Assembly (NCBI GenBank): GCA_900542295.1
Contig: UQNJ01000011.1
Coordinates: 14,736 to 78,735 of the forward strand
Reading direction: 5' to 3'
Length of the DNA: 64,000 bases
DNA from: an uncultured Eubacteriales bacterium
GTDB taxonomy: Bacteria > Bacillota > Clostridia > Peptostreptococcales > Anaerovoracaceae
The notes beneath the pieces are model-generated. The model saw nothing but the letters and a program-made list of their open reading frames with translations, made no database searches and was not told the DNA's origin. This document shows positions 49,103 to 58,237 of the stretch, one piece after another (position 1 is the first letter of the stretch; every line of letters begins with the position of its first letter). A program made the translations under genes and the position numbers.

Positions 49103-50736
49103 ATTTTTCATATCCTGCTGTCGGTGGAAAAAAGGCCCTCGAGGATATAAATCTTAATATCGAAAGAGGGGAGTATGTAGCTATATGCGGCAGAAGCGGC
49201 AGTGGCAAGACTACGCTGCTTAAGCACCTTAAAAGTGTTCTTGCACCTCACGGAAAAATTTCAGGAGAAATTTTGTTTGAGGGAAGGCCATTGGCTCAGG
49301 CAGACTTAAGAGAACAGTCGAGTAAAATAGGCTATGTTATGCAAAATCCCGATAATCAGATAGTTACAGATAAGGTATGGCATGAACTTGCCTTTGGACT
49401 TGAAAGTCTCGGTATGGACCAGAAAACAATAAGGCTCAGAGTTGCGGAAATGGCAAGTTATTTCGGTATCCAGGGGTGGTTTCACAAGAATGTTTCGGAA
49501 CTTTCCGGAGGACAGAAGCAGCTTCTTAATTTAGCTTCCATAATGGCTATGCAGCCCACCGTACTTATATTAGACGAGCCTACAAGCCAGTTGGATCCCA
49601 TTGCAGCAGCTGATTTTCTCAATACCGTAAGAAAAATCAATCTGGAACTGGGAACCACCGTAATCATAACAGAGCACAGACTGGAAGATATTTTTCATGC
49701 TGCGGACAAAGTTGTGGTAATGGAAAAAGGAAAAATAATTGCGGCAGATGAGCCCCGGGAAATAGGAGAGTTTTTGAAGTCTGAAAACAACGAGATGTTT
49801 GCTGCGATGCCTTCGCCGGTACAGATTTATTATGGGGTTGAAAGTGACCTGGGATGTCCTTTGACAGTAAGAGAAGGAAGAAACTGGCTCAGCAAAGTTT
49901 TTGAGGGCAGAGAAATAGTAAAGAATTCTGTAGACGAAGAGGAGTATAGGGAAGATATAGGCACTCCTGCAATAATATTGAAGGAAGTATGGTTCAGATA
50001 TGAGAAAACTTCGCCTGATGTGCTCAAGGGAGTTAACCTTAATATCCCAAAAGATAAGATTTTTGCCATAGTCGGTGGAAACGGAACCGGTAAATCCACT
50101 ACCCTTAAGTCAATATGCAATATATGCAAGCCTTATAGAGGGCAGATTTTGATTGATGGAAAAAGATTGGATAAATACAAGTCCTCTGAACTTTTTCGAG
50201 GCAACCTTGCCATGCTGCCCCAGGACCCTCAAAGCCTCTTTGTTAAAAAGACAGTGAGAGAAGATTTGGAAGAGATGCTTCTTTCAAAGGATGATAAGAA
50301 AAGAGTTGATGAAGTCGCTTCAATATGTGACATCGAAGACTTACTTGAAAGTCATCCGTATGACCTTTCCGGAGGCGAGCAGCAGAGAGCGGCATTGGCT
50401 AAAGTATTGTTAACAGAGCCTAAAATATTGCTTCTTGATGAACCTACAAAAGGCATTGATAATTTTTTCAAGCTTAAATTTGCTGAAATTCTGAAAGATC
50501 TTAAAGAACGGGGAGTGACTGTTCTTATGGTATCTCATGATGTGGAATTCTGTGCAAAATATGCCGATATAGTAGGAATGTTCTTTGACGGAAGTGTAAT
50601 TACAGCGAATACACCTAACAGATTTTTCTCGCAGAATAGCTTTTATACAACTGCCGCCAACAGAATGGGCAGACATATATTTAAAAATGCGATTACAAAC
50701 GAGGATGTGATAAATTTATGCCGACTCAACAGATAG
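49075..50736 (+). CDS. ECF transporter fused A1-A2 ATPase
   Basis: 553 residues with two ABC domains in one chain: Walker A GRSGSGKTT with LSGGQKQ and ILDEPTSQLDP in the first (about 1-235), and GGNGTGKSTT with LSGGEQQ and LLLDEPTKGIDN in the second (about 305-553). The fused EcfA1A2 form is a single-operon, dedicated ECF arrangement. ATG 49075 follows GGAGG. Confidence 0.93.
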   Translation: MAHFEIKNLNFSYPAVGGKKALEDINLNIERGEYVAICGRSGSGKTTLLKHLKSVLAPHGKISGEILFEGRPLAQADLREQSSKIGYVMQNPDNQIVTDKVWHELAFGLESLGMDQKTIRLRVAEMASYFGIQGWFHKNVSELSGGQKQLLNLASIMAMQPTVLILDEPTSQLDPIAAADFLNTVRKINLELGTTVIITEHRLEDIFHAADKVVVMEKGKIIAADEPREIGEFLKSENNEMFAAMPSPVQIYYGVESDLGCPLTVREGRNWLSKVFEGREIVKNSVDEEEYREDIGTPAIILKEVWFRYEKTSPDVLKGVNLNIPKDKIFAIVGGNGTGKSTTLKSICNICKPYRGQILIDGKRLDKYKSSELFRGNLAMLPQDPQSLFVKKTVREDLEEMLLSKDDKKRVDEVASICDIEDLLESHPYDLSGGEQQRAALAKVLLTEPKILLLDEPTKGIDNFFKLKFAEILKDLKERGVTVLMVSHDVEFCAKYADIVGMFFDGSVITANTPNRFFSQNSFYTTAANRMGRHIFKNAITNEDVINLCRLNR

Positions 50737-51452
50737 AAAAGAAAAAAAACAAAAAGAACTTTTGGATTTCTTTGATTGTAATAGCTGTTCTGATACCGAC
50801 AACCGTGGGGATATCATGGTATATAGGAGACAGAAAATATTACATAGCAAGCGTATTGATAATGATATATTCAATGATACCGTTTTTCGCAAGCTTTGAA
50901 AGCAGAAGACCACAGGCAAGAGAGATGGTAACTCTTGCGGTTATGTGCGCCATAGCTGTAGCATCAAGGACAGCGTTTATATGGGCGCCAAACTTTAAGC
51001 CGATAGGCGGTATTGTGATGATCACAGCCATGGCTTTTGGTCCTCAGGCCGGTTTCATGACAGGATCCCTTAGCCTGATAGTGAGTGATATGATTTTCGG
51101 ACAGGGACCATGGACACCGTGGCAGATGTTTTCGTACGGAATGCTTGGATTCATAACAGGTGTTATGGCAAAAAAAGGGTGGCTCTCAGAAAAAAATGCG
51201 CTCAAAGCAGCAGTTACAGGGTTTATCCTGATGGTAATTATGGTAGGACCGATACTTGATACGGCGACTGTTTTTACCATGGCTCAAATGCTTAATGCAG
51301 AGTCTGTTTTAAGCATATATCTTGCGGGGCTGCCTGTAAATATAAGTCAGGGAATAGCCGTGTTCCTTTGCGTATTCCTTTTGACAAAACCTATTATGAA
51401 TAAACTTAACCGAATAAAAATAAAATATGGGATGATGGAAAATGAAATTTGA
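50718..51452 (+). CDS. ECF transporter substrate-binding S component, CbrT-like
   Basis: 244 residues overlapping the ATPase gene. About six membrane segments; the segment REMVTLAVMCAIAVASRTAFIWAP..KPIGGIVMITAMAFGPQAGF and FGQGPWTPWQM resemble the S components assigned to cobalamin (CbrT-like) and other vitamins. The basic N-terminal extension is long. Substrate specificity is inferred mainly from the cobalamin riboswitch that heads the operon. Confidence 0.85.
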   Translation: MPTQQIEKKKNKKNFWISLIVIAVLIPTTVGISWYIGDRKYYIASVLIMIYSMIPFFASFESRRPQAREMVTLAVMCAIAVASRTAFIWAPNFKPIGGIVMITAMAFGPQAGFMTGSLSLIVSDMIFGQGPWTPWQMFSYGMLGFITGVMAKKGWLSEKNALKAAVTGFILMVIMVGPILDTATVFTMAQMLNAESVLSIYLAGLPVNISQGIAVFLCVFLLTKPIMNKLNRIKIKYGMMENEI

Positions 51453-52338
51453 CAGTTACCACCCTGCTATAAATTTAATATATTTTACGGCGGCTATAAG
51501 TCTGACATTATGTTTTAATCACCCGGTATTTACTGCTATATCATATATTTGTGCATTTGCTTATTCCGTAAAGCTCAACGGGAAAAGAGGACTGGTGTTT
51601 GATTTGTGTCTCATTCCGCCGGCACTGATATTTGCCGGATGGTATTCGTATTATAATCATTTCGGTGTTACTAATCTAAGACAGAATTTTATCGGAAACG
51701 AAATAACTTTTGAGGCATTGATGTATGGAATTGAAACGGGAATAGTAATAATTACCGTAATCATGTTTTTTTCCTGTGTTTTTGCAGTGTTTTCATCAGA
51801 TAAAATAGTTTATTTGTTCGGCAGGGTTTCTCCTAAATTGTCGTTGTTTGTCTCTATATTGCTTAGAATGGTGCCTAAAATAAAGCAATACGGAAAGCGG
51901 ATAAATGTAGCTCAGATGGGGATAGGAAGAAGTCCTAACCAGGGGAATATATGGAAGAAAATTGTAAATTCCTTAAGAATGATTTCCATATTGATAACAT
52001 GGACTCTTGAAAATATTGTAGAAAGCTCACAATCTATGCAGTGCAGAGGTTATTCGCTTAAAGGAAGAACGGCTTTTTCAATATACAGATTTGACAATAG
52101 GGACAGAAGCTTTGTCATAGCTATATTTTTGCTTCTGACGATTACAGGCTGCGGCTGGGCGCTTAACCAGGCAAATATTCACTATGACCCCCAGATAATA
52201 ATGGCGGATATTACGCCTGTGTCATATGTCTTTTATACGGCTTATGGATTATTACTTCTTATGCCTATGATTATTCAGATTTACAGTGAAAAAAAGTTCG
52301 ATAGGATTGCGAAAAAATATCTGATTAAATCTGATTAG
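51442..52338 (+). CDS. ECF transporter T component (EcfT), second copy
   Basis: 298 residues overlapping the S-component gene. Same family and layout as the 48215-49102 product (NPVANF/HPAINL openings; VAQMGIGRSPNQG and SSQSMQCRGYSLKGR coupling motifs). Two T components in one operon may form a heterodimeric scaffold or alternative complexes. It is the last gene before the convergent structured terminator. Confidence 0.87.
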   Translation: MKFDSYHPAINLIYFTAAISLTLCFNHPVFTAISYICAFAYSVKLNGKRGLVFDLCLIPPALIFAGWYSYYNHFGVTNLRQNFIGNEITFEALMYGIETGIVIITVIMFFSCVFAVFSSDKIVYLFGRVSPKLSLFVSILLRMVPKIKQYGKRINVAQMGIGRSPNQGNIWKKIVNSLRMISILITWTLENIVESSQSMQCRGYSLKGRTAFSIYRFDNRDRSFVIAIFLLLTITGCGWALNQANIHYDPQIIMADITPVSYVFYTAYGLLLLMPMIIQIYSEKKFDRIAKKYLIKSD

Positions 52339-52371
52339 AAAAGTAAGAAAAATGAACAAATATAAATAAAG

Positions 52372-52476
52372 AATACCGCCGTACTGAACCGATCTCCCAA
52401 TCCTTACCTTTTCAGGTCTTACTTTTGATGGGGTACGGTTCAGACGCCTTTAAGGCGAAGGGCGGTATTTTTTGGT
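52372..52476. terminator. Multi-stem bidirectional terminator or structured RNA
   Basis: Outer stem AATACCGCC (52372-52380) with GGCGGTATT (52461-52469); inner stem CTGAACCG (52384-52391) with CGGTTCAG (52436-52443) holding an ACCT/AGGT hairpin; side hairpin CGCCT/AGGCG (52445-52457). T residues flank both sides. It separates convergent ecfT and rodA. Confidence 0.7.
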
Positions 52477-52571
52477 GCTGCGATAAATGATTGCAATAAA
52501 TGTCGGGAGATTGACTTGAACAGAACAAGCATTTATTGCAGAACCTGCTTTATGTCATACAGAAGTGCAAA

Positions 52572-53678
52572 TTAGAATCTTATAGGTTTGCTGTTTATAC
52601 CGATATTTAATATTACGCCTATTGAAATAAGGCTGGCAACTACTGATGTTCCGCCTCCGGAAAGGAGAGGCAGAGTAATTCCTGTTACAGGCATCAGCCC
52701 CATGGTCATAGCTATATTTTCAAATATCTGGAAAAGAAACATGGCTGTAAATCCGACAACTATCAGTGCTCCGTAAAGGTCAAGAGCATCACGGATAATT
52801 TTTATAAAGCGAAACAGAAGCCCTGCATAAAGGAGTATGACAAAAAGACCTCCCACAAATCCCAGTTCTTCAACGACAACAGAAAAGATAAAATCAGACT
52901 GCTGGACCGGTATAAAGTCCAGTTCTTTTTGCGTTCCGTTGAAAAGACCTTTTCCCCAGAACCCTCCGGAGCCTATGGCAACTTTTGACTGCCACACCTG
53001 GTAGTTTCCCGGAAGATTAAGATTGTCAGGATGAAGAAATGCCTCGATACGCTGCTTCTGATAGTCTCCTAATAGGCTGTATACCACGGGAAGTGCGGCA
53101 ACAGCTGCTATAATGGATTTGAACAGAATTTTATAGTCTATACCTGCAAAGAAAACCATGAACAGCCAGATAACCATGTATACAAGAGCGCTTCCCAAGT
53201 CCTCTTTCAATACTATTGCTATTATCGGAAGTGCATAAAGACCCGAAAGCAGTACTCCTCTGAATTTTTTGATATCCTCACGATGATCCGAAAGATAGTT
53301 GGCCATGATAAGTATAAACAGGATTTTAACAAATTCAGAAGGCTGTAATGTGGTTACACCTAAATTTATCCAGGCCCTTGAACCGTATTGCTCTATTCCC
53401 AGACCGGGTACATATACTGACAGCAATAATACCACAGAAGCGATATACAGATACTTGTTTAACCCGATGAACATTGTATATTCAAGGTGCAATACGACTA
53501 TCATGACGATAAATCCAAGTATATAAGCGACAGCCTGAACCCATACGGCTCTATCCATAACAAACCCATCGCTGTAAACGGTGCTTTCGAGCATAAGAAG
53601 GCTCATTATACCCAAAAGAGCTACAAATACAAGTGTAAATTTATCCGCTAATTTAAGCGGGCTGAAAAAATTCCTCAT
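52572..53678 (-). CDS. rodA: Rod-shape-determining SEDS glycosyltransferase RodA
   Basis: 368 residues on the minus strand. About ten membrane segments and the SEDS motifs YGSRAWINLG..TLQPSEFVKI, KEDLGSALVY, GLFNGTQKELDFIPVQQSDFIF and LPLLSGGGTSVVASLI. RodA polymerises peptidoglycan during elongation with a class B PBP, which is not in this window. Length is typical. Confidence 0.95.
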   Translation of the reverse strand: MRNFFSPLKLADKFTLVFVALLGIMSLLMLESTVYSDGFVMDRAVWVQAVAYILGFIVMIVVLHLEYTMFIGLNKYLYIASVVLLLSVYVPGLGIEQYGSRAWINLGVTTLQPSEFVKILFILIMANYLSDHREDIKKFRGVLLSGLYALPIIAIVLKEDLGSALVYMVIWLFMVFFAGIDYKILFKSIIAAVAALPVVYSLLGDYQKQRIEAFLHPDNLNLPGNYQVWQSKVAIGSGGFWGKGLFNGTQKELDFIPVQQSDFIFSVVVEELGFVGGLFVILLYAGLLFRFIKIIRDALDLYGALIVVGFTAMFLFQIFENIAMTMGLMPVTGITLPLLSGGGTSVVASLISIGVILNIGINSKPIRF

Positions 53679-53890
53679 TCCAAAATTATCCTTTTAAAGT
53701 GGTGATTTTAATATTATAACCGTATTCAGCCAATATATCAAGTGCTGTAAAGTGAAGAAAACGGGAAGATATCTAAATGAAAAAATTTATTGATTCAAAG
53801 AACGATGATAAGTATCCGTTTAACGAAAAAATATGTTTTTATTAAAACCTTTTACGGATGAATACTGAAATATCGTACAATTAAAAGTTG

Positions 53891-53919
53891 TTTACAATTC
53901 TTTTGTTTTAATATATAAT
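53891..53919 (+). promoter_or_regulatory. SigA promoter of rny
   Basis: TTTACA (53891-53896), 17-base spacer, TATAAT (53914-53919), 45 bases before the start codon. The remaining rodA-rny gap shows nothing else I recognise. Confidence 0.85.
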
Positions 53920-53964
53920 AAATCTGTATGGATACAAATTGAAATAGATAAAGGAGGTGTTGTA

Positions 53965-55509
53965 ATGGCTCCAACCGTTGTGACAATTATTGCCTGCGCC
54001 AGCACGCTGATTGTTGGTGCGTTGATCGGATATATTTACAGGAAAAATGTTGGCGAAAAAGCTATAGGAAGTGCTGAACAGAAAGCAAAAAATCTTATAC
54101 TTGATGCCGAGAATAAGTCCGAAACATTGAGAAAAGAAGCCATTCTTGAGGCTAAAGAAGAAGCTCACAGACTTAGAAGCGATGCTGAAAAGGATGCGAG
54201 AGAAAGAAGAGCAGAGATACAGCGCTCAGAGAGAAGACTGATTCAGAAAGAAGAGTCAATAGACAGAAAATTAGAAAATATTGAGAAAAAAGAAGAAAGC
54301 ATAGTTCAGAAAGAACAAAACATAGTAAACAAGCAGAAAGACTTGGACAAGATAATATCCAAGCAGCTTGAAGAACTTGAAAGAATTTCGGGATATACTG
54401 TTGATGAAGCAAAGGCACTTTTGCTTTCAAACATCGAAAAAGAAGTCAGACATGATGCATCTTTGATGATAAAAGATATTGAGTCCAAGGCTAAAGAGGA
54501 GGCTGACAAGAAAGCTAAATATATAATAACAGGTGCCATTCAGAGGTGTGCGGCAGATCATGTTGCCGAGAGCACCGTTTCCGTAGTGGCTCTTCCAAAT
54601 GATGAAATGAAGGGAAGAATAATAGGACGCGAGGGAAGAAACATAAGAGCGATAGAGACTCTTACGGGAGTTGATCTTATAATTGATGATACACCGGAAG
54701 CAGTTATTTTGTCCGGATTTGATCCTGTAAGAAGAGAAATTGCAAGAGTAGCTCTCGAAAAGCTTATAGTTGATGGAAGAATACATCCTGCAAGAATAGA
54801 AGAGATGGTGGAAAAGGCCGAGAGAGAGGTCAATGCTATCATTAAAGAAGAAGGCGAGCAGGCTGCATTTGAAGTAGGTATACACAATCTTCATCCTGAA
54901 CTGGTGAAATTATTAGGAAGACTGAAGTACAGGACTTCATACGGGCAGAATGTTCTGAAACATTCCGTTGAAGTTGCGCACCTTGCAGGCCTGATGGCAG
55001 GAGAGCTCGGGCTTGATATAAAGCTTGCAAAGAGAGCAGGTCTGCTTCATGATATAGGTAAGGCGCTTGATCATGAAGTAGAAGGTACTCATGTAGACAT
55101 AGGCATCGACGTACTTAGAAGATATAAAGAATCTGAAGCGGTTATAAACGGAATGGCAGCGCACCACGGCGACTATGAGCCTAAGAGTATGGAGGCTGTT
55201 CTTATCGCTGCAGCTGATGCACTTTCTGCAGCAAGACCGGGAGCAAGAAGAGAGACTCTTGATGCTTATATAAAGCGTCTTGAGAAGTTAGAAGAGATAG
55301 CCAATACCACGCCGGGAGTAGAAAAATCATTTGCAATACAGGCCGGTCGTGAAATAAGAATTATTGCAAAGCCTGAGGATGTAAACGATGAAGAAATTGT
55401 TTTCCTCGCAAGAGAAATTTCCAAGAAGATAGAATCTGAACTGGAATATCCGGGACAGATAAAGGTGAATGTGGTCAGAGAAACGAGAGCCATAGATTAT
55501 GCCAAATAA
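53965..55509 (+). CDS. rny: Ribonuclease Y
   Basis: 514 residues, ATG behind AAAGGAGG. N-terminal membrane helix, long coiled coil (about 30-200), KH domain with MKGRIIGREGRNIRAIE (near 213), then an HD domain with HDIGKALDHE (near 361). RNase Y starts mRNA decay at the membrane. Length equals the family norm. Confidence 0.98.
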   Translation: MAPTVVTIIACASTLIVGALIGYIYRKNVGEKAIGSAEQKAKNLILDAENKSETLRKEAILEAKEEAHRLRSDAEKDARERRAEIQRSERRLIQKEESIDRKLENIEKKEESIVQKEQNIVNKQKDLDKIISKQLEELERISGYTVDEAKALLLSNIEKEVRHDASLMIKDIESKAKEEADKKAKYIITGAIQRCAADHVAESTVSVVALPNDEMKGRIIGREGRNIRAIETLTGVDLIIDDTPEAVILSGFDPVRREIARVALEKLIVDGRIHPARIEEMVEKAEREVNAIIKEEGEQAAFEVGIHNLHPELVKLLGRLKYRTSYGQNVLKHSVEVAHLAGLMAGELGLDIKLAKRAGLLHDIGKALDHEVEGTHVDIGIDVLRRYKESEAVINGMAAHHGDYEPKSMEAVLIAAADALSAARPGARRETLDAYIKRLEKLEEIANTTPGVEKSFAIQAGREIRIIAKPEDVNDEEIVFLAREISKKIESELEYPGQIKVNVVRETRAIDYAK

Positions 55510-55522
55510 TAATCTTCAATAG

Positions 55523-55600
55523 AGAGGCAGTTTGGACTGCTTACCTTGGTAAAAGAAAATCTGCAAAAGGGGCTCCTTTCAATGGGAGTTCCTTTTTTCG
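55523..55600 (+). terminator. Hairpin series and terminator after rny
   Basis: A GCAGT/ACTGC hairpin (about 55527-55540) and a TACC/GGTA hairpin precede a terminator at 55565-55598 in which AAAGG..CTCC pairs with GGAG..CCTTT through G-U pairs, then TTTTTT. Confidence 0.7.
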
Positions 55601-55664
55601 ACTGAAACAGCGTATTTGTTGACTGTTATATCTGTATTATTTTGTTTTAAAAGACGGAGGAAAT

Positions 55665-57044
55665 ATGACGACAATTTTGACGGAACAAGAAAATAAGACT
55701 TTTTACAGACAGCTTGCTACAGTTGGAATTCCGGTATTGATACAGCAGCTCATAGTAGTGGGGCTTAATCTTGTAGATACCATAATGGTGGGCAAAATTT
55801 CAGCCAATGCCCTTGCTGCTGTAGGTGCTGCAAATCAGATATATTTTATGTACAGTGTGGTTATGTTCGGAATTTTCAGCGGAGCAGCAGTATATACGGT
55901 GCAGTATTGGGGAATCCGAGATCTTAAGAGTCTTCGCAAGATAATAGGAATAGATTATGTTATGTGTGTAGCTATTACTGTACCTGTTGTTATTTTTGCC
56001 TTTATTGCGTCTCCTTTGCTGATGAGTTTTTTTACAGATGATTCCGAGGTGATCGCTTTAGGCATTGATTATATGAGAATAGCTTGTTTTTCTTATATTT
56101 TCAGTGGTATGACATTTTCGATATCATATAATTCAAGAGCGCTTATAATGCTTAAGATACCGACTGTCATAAATGCAGTGGCAATATTGATAAATATAGT
56201 TTTAAATTATGGTCTTATTTACGGTAATTTGGGATTGCCGGAAATGGGAGTAAGAGGAGCGGCATTAGCCACTCTTACAGCCCGTATAATAGAGTGTGCG
56301 GCAATGTTTTCTTATATTTACATAGCAAAGGATCATCCGTTAGGCGCAAAATTCAGCGAATTTATGTCTTTCGGAAAGGATTTGTATAAAAGCGTAATGA
56401 AGACGGCTATTCCCGTTATTTGTAACGAAGGACTCTGGGCATTGTCTGTTACAATGGTTTTTGCCGCTTACGGAAAGATAGGCCCTGCCGCCCTTGCCAT
56501 AGTTCAGGTTGCTAATACAATAACAGAAGTTTTCCAGACTGCTTATGCAGGCGTCAGCAACGCCTCTGCGGTTATAGTAGGACAGGCATTGGGGCAGGGA
56601 AAGGTTGAACATGCATACATATACAGCAAGCGTATACTGAATTTCACATGGGTTCTCAATGTATTTATGACACTGCTTCTTGTAGTTATAAGAGAACCTA
56701 TAGCTGACATATATGATTTTGATGCAGAAACGACAAGCCTGCTTTTGTCATCAATGTTTATCTTTGCGATAGCACTTACGCCGAAAATGCTAGCTTATGT
56801 AATCATATGCGGCATATTAAGAGCGGGCGGGGACACGCTTTACTGTATGTTTCTGGATGTAGCCTTCAATATGATTATGCAGGTGCCGCTGGCATATCTG
56901 TCGGTTCTTGTATTTGAAATGTCGCTTCCTATGGCAATCGCCATGGTAGCAATATCTGATGTAATAAAAGTATTTTTCTGTTATAAACGCTATTTCAGCA
57001 AGAAGTGGGTAAACATATTCACGGGAGTGGAAGCAGAGAAATAG
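55665..57044 (+). CDS. MATE family efflux transporter
   Basis: 459 residues, ATG behind CGGAGG. Around twelve membrane helices and MATE-like motifs: NLVDTIMVGKISANALAAVG early, NYGLIYGNLGLPEMGVRGAALAT in the middle and VGQALGQGKVEHAY in the second half. It should export drugs or metabolites with Na+ or H+. It is just upstream of the thiolation pair, possibly in the same transcript. Confidence 0.93.
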   Translation: MTTILTEQENKTFYRQLATVGIPVLIQQLIVVGLNLVDTIMVGKISANALAAVGAANQIYFMYSVVMFGIFSGAAVYTVQYWGIRDLKSLRKIIGIDYVMCVAITVPVVIFAFIASPLLMSFFTDDSEVIALGIDYMRIACFSYIFSGMTFSISYNSRALIMLKIPTVINAVAILINIVLNYGLIYGNLGLPEMGVRGAALATLTARIIECAAMFSYIYIAKDHPLGAKFSEFMSFGKDLYKSVMKTAIPVICNEGLWALSVTMVFAAYGKIGPAALAIVQVANTITEVFQTAYAGVSNASAVIVGQALGQGKVEHAYIYSKRILNFTWVLNVFMTLLLVVIREPIADIYDFDAETTSLLLSSMFIFAIALTPKMLAYVIICGILRAGGDTLYCMFLDVAFNMIMQVPLAYLSVLVFEMSLPMAIAMVAISDVIKVFFCYKRYFSKKWVNIFTGVEAEK

Positions 57045-57060
57045 TAAAGAGGGGGAAAAC

Positions 57061-58227
57061 ATGTTTGTTTATTTAGACAACAGTTCTACTACGAAGCCTT
57101 ATGATGAAGCAGTTATGGTTATGACAAAGGTACTTTCAGAAGACTTTGGTAATCCGTCTTCGCTGCATTCACTTGGGATTGCGGCTGAAAAATATGTAAA
57201 AGCCGCCAGAAAGTCTTTTGCAAAATCTATAGGGGCGTCGGAGGATGAGGTTTATTTTACTTCATGCGGAACAGAATCAGACAATATGGCTTTACTTGAA
57301 GGAACATTTTCACGCAAAGCAAGAGGAAAAAAGATAATAACAACAAAGGTAGAGCATCCTGCGGTGCTGGAGCCTGCTTCAAGACTCGAAGCAATGGGAT
57401 TTGAGGTTGAATATATAGGAGTGGACAATAAGTGCCGTTTAGATATGAAACAGCTCCAAAACGCCATTACCGAAGATACTGTAATGATATCGGTAATGAC
57501 TGTAAACAATGAGACGGGAACTGTAATGCCGATAAAAGAAATCGCAGATATAAAAAACAGATTCAATAAGGAGCATGGATGCGACATATTGTTTCATACA
57601 GATGCGGTGCAGGCTTATGGGAAGATTCAGCTTGACTTAAACGGTATAGATATGATGTCTGTCAGCGGTCATAAAATACATGGACCAAAGGGTGTAGGAG
57701 GCATTTATATAAGAAAAGGTGTGTCTGTACCGCCTTATCTTATAGGAGGCGGGCAGGAAAGAAATATGCGGTCAGGTACTGAAAATACTGCGGGCATCGC
57801 AGGATTCGGAAAGGCAATCGACATTTCCGCCGGAAATTTTCAAAGAAGAGCAGCCGCAATGACAGAAGCACGAAACAGGCTGCTTGAGGGAATTAAAGCA
57901 GAGATAAAAGACATCGTTATAAACAGTCCGGAAGATAAATGGGCAGGACCTTCAGTGCTTAGTGTGTCGTTTTTAGGTACCAGAGGAGAAGTGCTGCTGC
58001 ATACGCTGGAACAGGACAGAATATTTGTGTCTACAGGGTCAGCCTGCTCGTCAAACAAAAAAGGACAGAGTCATGTTCTGCGAGCCATGGGACTTGATCA
58101 AAAGACTATAGAAGGTACTGTGAGATTCAGCTTCAGCGAGTTCAACACCATAGAAGAGATGGATTTTGTGACGGAAAAGGTGAAACAGGCAGTTGGCAGG
58201 TTCAGAAAATTAGGAAGCTTTAGATAG
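57061..58227 (+). CDS. Cysteine desulfurase (IscS/NifS type), ThiI partner
   Basis: 388 residues, behind GAGGGGG. PLP lysine in VSGHKIHGPKGVGG (near 205), early YLDNSSTT, TDAVQAYGK, and the catalytic Cys in STGSACSSNKKG (near 330). It transfers cysteine sulfur as persulfide. It lies 10 bases ahead of thiI, the common Gram-positive pair for 4-thiouridine in tRNA. Confidence 0.95.
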   Translation: MFVYLDNSSTTKPYDEAVMVMTKVLSEDFGNPSSLHSLGIAAEKYVKAARKSFAKSIGASEDEVYFTSCGTESDNMALLEGTFSRKARGKKIITTKVEHPAVLEPASRLEAMGFEVEYIGVDNKCRLDMKQLQNAITEDTVMISVMTVNNETGTVMPIKEIADIKNRFNKEHGCDILFHTDAVQAYGKIQLDLNGIDMMSVSGHKIHGPKGVGGIYIRKGVSVPPYLIGGGQERNMRSGTENTAGIAGFGKAIDISAGNFQRRAAAMTEARNRLLEGIKAEIKDIVINSPEDKWAGPSVLSVSFLGTRGEVLLHTLEQDRIFVSTGSACSSNKKGQSHVLRAMGLDQKTIEGTVRFSFSEFNTIEEMDFVTEKVKQAVGRFRKLGSFR

Positions 58228-58237
58228 AGGAGAAATT

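Noticed and set aside
54427..54894. 155-codon minus-strand frame opposite rny
   Set aside because: Antisense to the KH-HD region of RNase Y; low-complexity shadow translation.
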